This document shows, piece after piece, positions 1 to 5,465 of a stretch of DNA of 5,465 bases. Position 1 is the stretch's first letter. Every line of letters starts with the position of its first letter. A program made the translations under genes and the position numbers. The DNA lies in assembly GCA_947456845.1 (NCBI GenBank), contig CANGUJ010000294.1, positions 1-5,465 of the forward strand, given 5' to 3'. The DNA comes from Burkholderiales bacterium. Lineage in GTDB: Bacteria > Pseudomonadota > Gammaproteobacteria > Burkholderiales > JAEUOS01. The notes beneath the pieces were generated by a model. It ran no database searches. It was not told where the DNA came from and worked only from the letters and a program-made list of their open reading frames with translations.

Positions 1-1087
1 CGAGGCCTCGATGAATCGGTCGAGGTCGCCGTCCAGCACACGCTGCGTGTCGCTGGTCTCGACCCCGGTGCGAAGGTCCTTGATGCGCGACTGGTCGAGC
101 ACGTAGGAGCGGATCTGGTGGCCCCAGCCGACATCGGTCTTGGAGGCCTCCAGGTTGTCCTGCTCGACCTGGCGCTTGCGCAACTCCAGTTCATAGAGGC
201 GCGACTTCAGCTGGGCCATCGCTTCGGCGCGGTTGCGATGCTGCGAGCGGTCGTTCTGGCACTGCACCACGATGCCGGTGGGCAGGTGCGTGATGCGGAT
301 GGCCGAGTCGGTCTTGTTGATGTGCTGGCCGCCCGCGCCGGAGGCGCGGAAGGTGTCCACCCGCAGGTCGGCCGGGTTGATGTCGACCTCGATGGAATCG
401 TCGACTTCCGGGTAGACGAACACGCTGGCGAACGAGGTGTGGCGCCCGCCGGCGGAATCGAACGGGGACTTGCGCACCAGGCGGTGCACCCCGGTCTCGG
501 TGCGCAGGTAGCCGTAGGCGTAGTCGCCCTGCACCTTGATCGAGGCCGACTTGAGTCCGGCGACCTCACCCGGGGACTCTTCGAGAATCTCCGGCTTGAA
601 GCCCTTGCGTTCGCAGTAGCGCAGGTACTGGCGCAGCAGCATGCAGGCCCAGTCCTGCGCCTCGGTACCGCCCGCGCCGGCCTGGATGTCCACGAAGCAG
701 TTGTTGGGGTCCGCCGGGTTGGCGAACATGCGCTTGAATTCCAGGTCGGCGACCGCGGCTTCGATGCCCTCGACATCGGCCTTGACGGCCGTGACGGTGT
801 CTTGGTCGTCCTCCGCGCGGCCGAGTTCGAACAGCTCCGCGGCGTCCTTGAGCCCCTGGCCGATGTTATTGAGGCTGCCGACGGTGCCGTCGAGGGCCTT
901 CTTCTCGCGCCCCAGGTCCTGCGCGCGCTTGGGGTCGTTCCAGAGCGCGGGGTCCTCGAGCGCGGCGGTGACTTCCGTCAGACGCGCGAACTTGGCGTCG
1001 AAGTCAAAGATACCTCCGCAAGTCTTCGCTGCGGGCCTTCAGGTCCGCGAGCTTGGCTTCGAGGGCGTTGAGAAATTCGGCTTCCAT
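1..1087 (-). CDS. prfB: Peptide chain release factor 2 (RF2), 3' end cut by window edge, expressed by +1 programmed frameshift
   Basis: RF2 recognises UGA and UAA in the ribosomal A site and triggers hydrolysis of peptidyl-tRNA. The ATG at 1087-1085 opens a 27-codon frame that ends in an in-frame TGA. After a +1 shift the frame runs open to base 1, giving 362 visible residues against 365 in E. coli RF2. The last visible residues, RFIEAS, match the family C-terminus, so only a few codons are missing. The SPF tripeptide that reads the second and third stop-codon bases is at residues 207-209 (bases 460-468). The catalytic GGQ loop is at 252-254 (bases 325-333), in the context SGAGGQHINKT. Ala lies at the position equivalent to E. 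coli 246, the usual residue outside E. coli K-12. No strong Shine-Dalgarno sits close to the ATG: a GAGG lies about 21 bases upstream, and a weaker GAG is nearer. In E. coli prfB directly follows recJ; here two genes intervene. The identification is firm. Confidence 0.97.
1003..1017 (-). promoter_or_regulatory. prfB +1 programmed frameshift site (autoregulatory)
   Basis: On the minus strand the bases read GGAGGTATCTTTGAC. This is an internal Shine-Dalgarno-like GGAGG (1013-1017), then TAT, the slippery CTT (1007-1009), the in-frame TGA (1004-1006) and a following C (1003). The E. coli element is AGGGGGTATCTTTGAC, so spacing and slippery codon are identical. When RF2 is scarce the ribosome pauses at UGA, slips from CUU to UUU and continues with GAC (Asp). 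When RF2 is plentiful it ends a 27-residue peptide. The frame before (MEAEFL...LRRYL) and the frame after (DFDAKFARLTEV) both look like RF2, so this is the known regulatory shift and not a sequencing error. Confidence 0.96.
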
Positions 1088-1113
1088 GGGACGGGGATCT
1101 CGGAAAATCCTCG

Positions 1114-1119
1114 ATTATA
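1114..1119 (-). promoter_or_regulatory. Possible -10 element for prfB
   Basis: The minus strand holds a perfect TATAAT, in the context CGCTATAATCG, 26 bases before the prfB ATG and inside the 59-base gap after the FecR-domain gene. It stands out in very GC-rich surroundings. No TTGACA-like hexamer is found 16-18 bases upstream (GC-only there), and there is no extended TGn. It may be a sigma-70 -10 element that lets prfB be transcribed independently of the envelope genes, giving a leader of about 20 bases. The evidence is the hexamer and its position only. Confidence 0.4.
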
Positions 1120-1146
1120 GCGATGCGCGCGACCGCGCCGCCGGCA

Positions 1147-2559
1147 TCAGCGGAATACCACCGACCCGCTGACCTTGCCCGCCGAGGACGTGAATCCGTA
1201 GACCCCGCCGGCCCGGCTGCCGCCGCTGCCGGTGATCACGCCGCTGAAGGCATCCCCGAACGGAATGGTGCCGACGCATCCGCCGCCGCACAGTCCGCCG
1301 CTGCTGGTGATGGTCGACGATGAGCCGAGGAAGGCCGTGGTGGAGAACTGGACCGCGGACCCGTTGACGGTGAAGGTCTGGTTCGCGACGGGGATGGAAA
1401 GGTTGTAGGAGACCGTGCCGGAGGCGACTGACGGGAAATTGACGCTTAGGCTGCCGGTCACGGTGTTGGAGGCGCCGACTGCCACCACGGTACCGGCCGC
1501 GTTGACGATCGTCGGTGCCGTGGAGGCGAACGCCGCATAGGCGCGCACGACCGGCATGGCCGGCGCGTTGGCGCTGAGGGATCCGATGTACAGCGCCGAG
1601 GTGACCGCGCCGACCGCGCCCGAGAAGGTGCTGTTGCCGGCCGACCAGCGCCCCCAAGCGATGATGCCGTCGGCCCCGAAGTCGGTGGACACGCCGCCGC
1701 TGAGTCCCTGCGGACCGCAACAGTCCGTATAGGTCGTCAGGGCGCCGGCGGCATTGAAGGTCTGGGTGCCGCCGATGACGCCGGCCGCGAATCCGCCGCC
1801 GTTCGTATGGACGATGATGGGGAACTGGCCGGCCCCGTTGGCGAGCGGGATGACGACCGGCGCCGCGGGTGCTGCCGGCGTGACGATGGCGCTCGACTGC
1901 CCGCTGTCGTTGCGACGCTCGGCGACCAGGGCCGCGCCCGGCGAGGCGCCGGTGGCATTCTGGGTGCGTGGCGCCTGGAACACCAGGGTGGGACGCGCCT
2001 GGCGGTCGGGGGTGAAGCCGGTCTGGCCGGCCGCGATGTCGACGCAGCCGCCGTCGTTGCACAGCGCCACGGCGCCTTCGGTGACGCTGACGCGGGTGCC
2101 GCCGTCGGCACTGGCGGCGAACTCGGTGCCGCGGATGCCCACGGTGGCCGTGGGCGTGGTGAGGCGGTAGGCCGAGCGGTTCACGCGGCCGATCGAGCCG
2201 GTGATGGTGCGCAACCCGCCGCGCAGCAGACCGAGCAGCCCGCGTTCCTCGCCCGCGCCCTGGCCTGCGACGACGTACTCGTCGATGCGCAACAGGGATT
2301 GCGGTTGCAGCGCGATGAAGGCGCCATCCGCCATGCGCAACTGCAGGCGGCCGAGCGCGGTCTCGACGGTGTCTCCCGCATTGAGGACGGCGCCGCGCAC
2401 GGCACCGCGCCGGTCACCGTTCGCGGCGCGGACCGAGGCGTCGCCAGAGGCGAACTCGACGGTGCCCACCGTGGCGTGCGCGGAAGCCGCGGCCAGCAGG
2501 ATCGCGAGGGCGGCGGGCAGGCGGCGGATGAAGCGGACGGGCGTGGGTGATGCTGACAT
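1147..2559 (-). CDS. Secreted FecR-domain protein with Gly/Ser/Thr-rich beta-strand C-terminal region
   Basis: The protein has 470 residues. A signal peptide spans residues 1-29: basic RFIRR, then a hydrophobic AALAILLAAASAHA core with a predicted signal peptidase I cut after AHA. There is no lipobox. A FecR domain (PF04773 type) covers roughly 30-185, with the hallmark TTPTATVGIRGTEF at 134-147 followed by VSVTEGAVAL and an AAGQ turn. A Pro/Ala linker (about 195-240) leads to a Gly/Ser/Thr/Val-rich region (about 240-470) with alternating polar and hydrophobic strands. This contains IIAWGRW near 299-305 and ends GGVYGF...GKVSGSVVFR, loosely like the barrel domains of TbpB-type proteins. Six cysteines fall in pairs: 167/172, 280/281 and 424/428. 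No transmembrane helix or cytoplasmic anti-sigma part is present, so it is not a classical FecR sigma regulator. The start is fixed by GGGAG seven bases upstream. Its close spacing to the upstream barrel gene suggests it works with it, perhaps as its cargo. The FecR call is strong; the role is inferred. Confidence 0.85.
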   Translation of the reverse strand: MSASPTPVRFIRRLPAALAILLAAASAHATVGTVEFASGDASVRAANGDRRGAVRGAVLNAGDTVETALGRLQLRMADGAFIALQPQSLLRIDEYVVAGQGAGEERGLLGLLRGGLRTITGSIGRVNRSAYRLTTPTATVGIRGTEFAASADGGTRVSVTEGAVALCNDGGCVDIAAGQTGFTPDRQARPTLVFQAPRTQNATGASPGAALVAERRNDSGQSSAIVTPAAPAAPVVIPLANGAGQFPIIVHTNGGGFAAGVIGGTQTFNAAGALTTYTDCCGPQGLSGGVSTDFGADGIIAWGRWSAGNSTFSGAVGAVTSALYIGSLSANAPAMPVVRAYAAFASTAPTIVNAAGTVVAVGASNTVTGSLSVNFPSVASGTVSYNLSIPVANQTFTVNGSAVQFSTTAFLGSSSTITSSGGLCGGGCVGTIPFGDAFSGVITGSGGSRAGGVYGFTSSAGKVSGSVVFR

Positions 2560-2566
2560 CGGGCGG

Positions 2567-2571
2567 CTCCC
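2567..2571 (-). promoter_or_regulatory. Shine-Dalgarno of the FecR-domain gene
   Basis: GGGAG lies seven bases before the ATG at 2559-2557, within the 14-base gap after the TGA of the upstream barrel gene. It fixes the start at MSASPTPVRF and supports translation of the two genes from one message. The open frame extends far upstream of this ATG, but there it only shadows the barrel gene. Confidence 0.7.
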
Positions 2572-2573
2572 GC

Positions 2574-3944
2574 TCAGAAGTCGTGGCGCAGCATCAGGCT
2601 GGCGACGACCTTGCGAAACGCGTAGAGGGACACGTTGGACCGGTTGTCGGTGACGCTGAGTTGCGGCGTCAGGCGCCAGCCTGGCGCCGGGGTGTAGTGA
2701 AGGCCGAAAGCGGCGCTCGATTGCCGGTCGCGGCGCGGGACCCCGAACGCCGGCTCGTCGCCTCCGTAGCGGCGCTCCTCGTGCGAACCGTTGGCGAACA
2801 GCGCCACGCGCGGGGCGGCCTCGTACTGGAGGCCGGCGCGCACCCCGGCGAGTTCGTGCCCGAGGTGCGGCACCCCCGCCGCGCGCACCGATTCGGCGCC
2901 CGCGTAGCCGGAGGCGAAGCCGATGAGGGCATTGTCGAAGGCGCGCGCGTACCCGGCCCCGACCACCCAGCGATCGGCGTCGCGCACCCGGTTCGACGGG
3001 TATTCGAGCCGCGCGGCCTGCACGAACACCGTCATCTGGTCGCGCGAGGAGAGGTTGTGCTGCCACTGGCCGAGCGCGCCGGTGGCGACGCGGAAGCGGT
3101 CCTGGCCCTGCCAGCTGCCGTTGACCTGCAAGGCGGCGGAGAAGACGTTGGCGCCGACCGTCTTGGCCAGGCCGGCCTGGGCGTCGAGCGTGCCGACCTC
3201 GAACTCGGCGTGCGAGGTGTTGAACGCCTTGCTGGCCGCGAGGTTCGCGGAGAACACGAGGTCGGGCGCGAGGGGCGCGCGGACGCTCCCGCCGGCGCCG
3301 ACCATCGAGTAGCGGTCGTGGCGGCGCAGGTTCGCGGGGTCCAGCGTGAACGTGATGCCGGGAAAGGCGGGCAGCGCGATGTTGCCCTGGCCCGTCGCGT
3401 TGTTGACGTTGGTGTCGTAGCCGAGGCCCAACTCCGCGTAGGCCCGCCACTGGGTGCGCTGCAGGGCGTGCAGCTGGCCGATGGTGCTCAGCATCCGGTC
3501 GATGCCGGCCTGGGCCGCCTCGGGGATGCCGCCGCCCACGCGCGCCCGCTCGAGCTCTTGGCGGGCGGACTCCGATTCGCCGGCCGCCAGGTAGGCGCGC
3601 GCCAGTTCTGCGCGGGCCAGGGCGTTGGACGGCTCGGCTTCCAGCACCCGTTCGAGGGCGAAGATCGCGCGCGTTACCTGGCCCGCATCGAGGGCCGCGA
3701 TGCCCAGAAGATAATCGAATGGCGGTTGGCCGGCGCGGCCGGTCTCAAGCGATTCGAGAAGCGCGAACGCGGCCGCCGGTTGCCGCTTTTCGAGCAGGAC
3801 GCGGGCTTTCTCCAGTGCTTCATCGACCTGGGCGCCTGTCATCGTCGCGGCGCTGAGCATGGCCGCAGCCATGCAGGCGCGCAAACGCCACCGTGTCGGG
3901 CCCGGCCCGATCGTGGGTCGATATGGGCAGCTTGTTGCCGGCAT
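2574..3944 (-). CDS. TPR-containing outer-membrane beta-barrel protein of the DUF560 / surface lipoprotein assembly modifier (Slam, T11SS) type
   Basis: From the ATG at 3944 the product has 456 residues. The N-terminus has basic RWRLR, then a hydrophobic ACMAAAMLSAATMTGA stretch with a likely signal peptidase cut before QVDEAL (about residue 39). Residues 40-165 are helical and TPR-like: ALLESLETG, FDYLLGIAALDAGQVTRAI and ALARAELARAYLAAGES are typical repeat cores. From ELGLGYDTNVNN (about 171-182) the sequence becomes alternating beta-strands to the end. It closes with NRSNVSLYAF...LMLRHDF and a terminal Phe, the outer-membrane insertion signal. TPR followed by a barrel opening at GYDxNVN and ending in an SN-Y-F pattern is the layout of DUF560 (PF04575) proteins. 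In Neisseria these move surface lipoproteins across the outer membrane. The length is slightly below the roughly 480-500 residues of Neisseria Slams. No Shine-Dalgarno supports the start; a TTG at 3977 or the ATG at 3872 are alternatives. A generic TPR porin-like protein is the other option. Confidence 0.75.
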   Translation of the reverse strand: MPATSCPYRPTIGPGPTRWRLRACMAAAMLSAATMTGAQVDEALEKARVLLEKRQPAAAFALLESLETGRAGQPPFDYLLGIAALDAGQVTRAIFALERVLEAEPSNALARAELARAYLAAGESESARQELERARVGGGIPEAAQAGIDRMLSTIGQLHALQRTQWRAYAELGLGYDTNVNNATGQGNIALPAFPGITFTLDPANLRRHDRYSMVGAGGSVRAPLAPDLVFSANLAASKAFNTSHAEFEVGTLDAQAGLAKTVGANVFSAALQVNGSWQGQDRFRVATGALGQWQHNLSSRDQMTVFVQAARLEYPSNRVRDADRWVVGAGYARAFDNALIGFASGYAGAESVRAAGVPHLGHELAGVRAGLQYEAAPRVALFANGSHEERRYGGDEPAFGVPRRDRQSSAAFGLHYTPAPGWRLTPQLSVTDNRSNVSLYAFRKVVASLMLRHDF

Positions 3945-4063
3945 GCGGGTCAGGGTAGGGCGAACCCCCGTAGTCAACGTGCGCGGATGCTACAGGCCGG
4001 GCGGCGGGCTGTCCAGCGCAGGTTCGCGGGGGTTAACCCGGTGCGCGGCGCCGGGCGCGTACC
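3945..4063 (-). other. recJ-barrel gene gap with palindrome and -35-like hexamer
   Basis: This is the 119-base gap between the recJ stop and the chosen barrel-gene start. It contains the perfect palindrome GGGTTAACCC at 4030-4039. On the minus strand a TTGACT (3972-3977) is followed after 14 bases by TACCCT, a poor and too closely spaced -10. GC-rich self-complementary bases around 4044-4058 could fold, but no T-run follows, so I do not call a rho-independent terminator. A promoter for the envelope pair may lie here, or recJ transcription may simply continue through. Confidence 0.3.
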
Positions 4064-5465
4064 TCAGGCCGGCTCCCAGGCTTCCACGAAGACCCCGGCG
4101 CGGGCCAGGCCGTTGAATTCATCCACGCCGAGGCGGAATGCCACCCGGACGGCTTCCGGCAGGCGTTCGGTGGCGTTGAACTGAATCGCCTCGAAGGCGT
4201 GGCTGCCGCGCTTCAAGTTCAGCTTGAGGTGGCGGTCCTTGACGAGGCGCTGGCCGGTCACCTGGAAGGTGTCGGCGAAGGTCGGCGCCGGGAAGCCCTG
4301 GCCCCACACGTCGTCTTCCAGTGCGCGCACGAAGGCGAGGTTCATGTAGGCCGGTTCGATGGCGCCATCGGTGAGCACCTCTGACGCCAGGTCGGCGGGA
4401 TCGAGCATGCGTTGCGCCGCGCTCTCGAAGGCCGCGGCAAAGCGCTCGAAATCGGTGGCGGCGATGGTCAGCCCGGCCGCCATGGCATGGCCGCCGAAGC
4501 GCCGCAGCAGGCCCGGCTCCGCCTTGCTGACCAGGTCGAGGCAGTCGCGCAGGTGCAGCGGGCCGATCGAGCGGCCGGATCCCTTGATGTCGTCCCCCTC
4601 TCCGGGCGCGAACACCACCGCCGGCCGGTGGAAGCGGTCCTTGACCCGCGATGCGACGATGCCCACCACGCCCTGGTGCCAGGCCGGGTTGAACAGGCTG
4701 ACCGTGTAGCGCGCGCCGGGGTCGTCGAGATCCAGCGAGGCCATCGCCTCGTCCTTCATGCGCGCCTCGATCTCGCGGCGCTCGCGGTTGAGTTCGTCGA
4801 GGCGCTGCGCCAGCGCCAGCGCGCGCGGCGCCTCTTCGGCCAGCAGGCATTCGATGCCCTGGGCCATGTCGGCGAGCCGCCCCGCGGCGTTCAGGCGCGG
4901 GCCGGCGGCGAAGCCGAGATCGAAGGCGCTGGCGCGGGCGGCGCCGCGTCCGGCCACCGCGAGCAGGGCCGCCACGCCCGGGCTGGCGCGGCCGGCACGG
5001 ATGCGCTTCAGGCCCTGCGCCACCAGCACGCGGTTGTTGTGGTCCAGCTTCACCACGTCGGCCACCGTGCCCAGCGCCACCAGGTCCAGCAAGGCGCCGA
5101 GGTTGGGTTCCGCCGCGCCAAAGGCCTGGCGACGGCGCAATTCCGCGCGCAGCGCCAGAAGCACGTAGAACATCACGCCGACCCCTGCCAGATGTTTGCT
5201 CGGAAAATCGCAGCCGGGCTGGTTGGGGTTGACGATGCAGTCGGCGGCCGGCAGGGTCGCTCCGGGCAGGTGATGGTCGGTGACCAGCACCTTGATGCCG
5301 AGCGCGTTGGCCGCCGCCACGCCTTCGATGCTGGCGATGCCGTTGTCCACGGTGATGATCAGGTCCGGGCGGCCGATGCGCGGATGCGTCCGCGCCATCG
5401 CCACCACCTCCGGCGTCAGGCCATAGCCCAGCTTGAAACGGTCGGGCACGAAGTAATCGACGGCG
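4064..5465 (-). CDS. recJ: Single-stranded-DNA-specific exonuclease RecJ, 5' end cut by window edge
   Basis: RecJ degrades single-stranded DNA 5' to 3' in the cytoplasm, in recombination repair (RecFOR pathway), mismatch repair and base excision repair. The visible 466 residues lack about the first 100, including the first metal-binding DxD motif, because the gene runs off the window. Seen in order: VDYFVPDRF..GYGLTPE at the edge, VDNG near residue 39, the name-giving TDHH at 62-65 (bases 5270-5281), NPNQPGCDFP, then LAGVGVMFYV. The DHHA1 part carries GGHAMAAG at 324-331 (bases 4472-4495). A C-terminal OB-like part includes TGQRLVKDRHLKLNL and ends VEAWEPA. Total size would fit the usual 560-580 residues. 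No broken motif is seen, so it looks functional. It is the upstream neighbour of prfB in E. coli; here an envelope gene pair lies between. Confidence 0.97.
   Translation of the reverse strand, partial: AVDYFVPDRFKLGYGLTPEVVAMARTHPRIGRPDLIITVDNGIASIEGVAAANALGIKVLVTDHHLPGATLPAADCIVNPNQPGCDFPSKHLAGVGVMFYVLLALRAELRRRQAFGAAEPNLGALLDLVALGTVADVVKLDHNNRVLVAQGLKRIRAGRASPGVAALLAVAGRGAARASAFDLGFAAGPRLNAAGRLADMAQGIECLLAEEAPRALALAQRLDELNRERREIEARMKDEAMASLDLDDPGARYTVSLFNPAWHQGVVGIVASRVKDRFHRPAVVFAPGEGDDIKGSGRSIGPLHLRDCLDLVSKAEPGLLRRFGGHAMAAGLTIAATDFERFAAAFESAAQRMLDPADLASEVLTDGAIEPAYMNLAFVRALEDDVWGQGFPAPTFADTFQVTGQRLVKDRHLKLNLKRGSHAFEAIQFNATERLPEAVRVAFRLGVDEFNGLARAGVFVEAWEPA

Noticed and set aside
1004..1006. 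prfB as a pseudogene with an early stop
   Set aside because: The TGA sits in the conserved RF2 frameshift signal, and both frames match RF2 on either side.
118..1071. Plus-strand 317-codon open frame opposite prfB
   Set aside because: It is antisense to a certain RF2 gene, its composition (Ala/Gly/Val/Leu/Arg with HP-like strings) is that of a high-GC shadow, and it shows no family motif.
1807..2550. Plus-strand 247-codon open frame opposite the FecR domain
   Set aside because: It is an antisense shadow of the FecR motif region, with no recognisable domain or ribosome binding site.
2560..3450. Upstream extension of the FecR-domain frame to a 767-residue protein
   Set aside because: The extension overlaps the barrel gene in another frame and is Arg/Pro-rich. 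A Shine-Dalgarno and a signal peptide begin at the ATG at 2559.
4040..4063. Possible rho-independent terminator after recJ
   Set aside because: GC-rich self-complementary bases are present, but pairing is imperfect and no T-run follows on the minus strand.
2547..4184. Plus-strand 545-codon open frame opposite the barrel gene
   Set aside because: It spans the barrel gene and the recJ gap with Arg/Gly/Ala-rich sequence and no domain. The minus-strand frame has a signal peptide, TPR-like repeats, a barrel and a terminal Phe.

Overview
The window reads as a high-GC proteobacterial chromosome, most likely a betaproteobacterium. The peptide chain release factor 2 (RF2) and RecJ sequences have a betaproteobacterial look, and long antisense open frames are everywhere, as expected at high GC. 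All four supported genes lie on the minus strand, so transcription runs from high to low coordinates: recJ (5' end cut by the window edge), then a TPR/outer-membrane beta-barrel gene of the DUF560 (Slam / type XI secretion) type, then a secreted FecR-domain protein, then prfB (last few codons cut by the window edge).

Region by region: 4064-5465 encodes the single-strand-specific 5'-3' exonuclease RecJ, with its DHH, DHHA1 and OB parts. A 119-base gap (3945-4063) follows, holding a perfect 10-bp palindrome and a -35-like hexamer but no clear terminator. 2574-3944 encodes an exported protein with an N-terminal TPR-like helical part and a C-terminal beta-barrel ending in Phe. Fourteen bases later, behind a good Shine-Dalgarno, 1147-2559 encodes a 470-residue exported protein. 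It has a FecR domain followed by a long Gly/Ser/Thr-rich beta-strand tail. A 59-base gap with a perfect TATAAT separates it from prfB (1-1087), which carries the classical +1 programmed frameshift (TGA at codon 28).

How the parts fit: recJ and prfB are immediate neighbours in E. coli (recJ-prfB-lysS). Here a two-gene envelope module sits between them. The barrel protein and the FecR-domain protein are tightly spaced and probably co-transcribed. The most interesting reading is a secretor-cargo pair: a Slam/T11SS-like outer-membrane translocon and a dedicated non-lipidated cargo that carries a FecR domain instead of the usual handle domain. That is an inference; the sequence shows directly the fold signatures, the signal peptides and the operon spacing.
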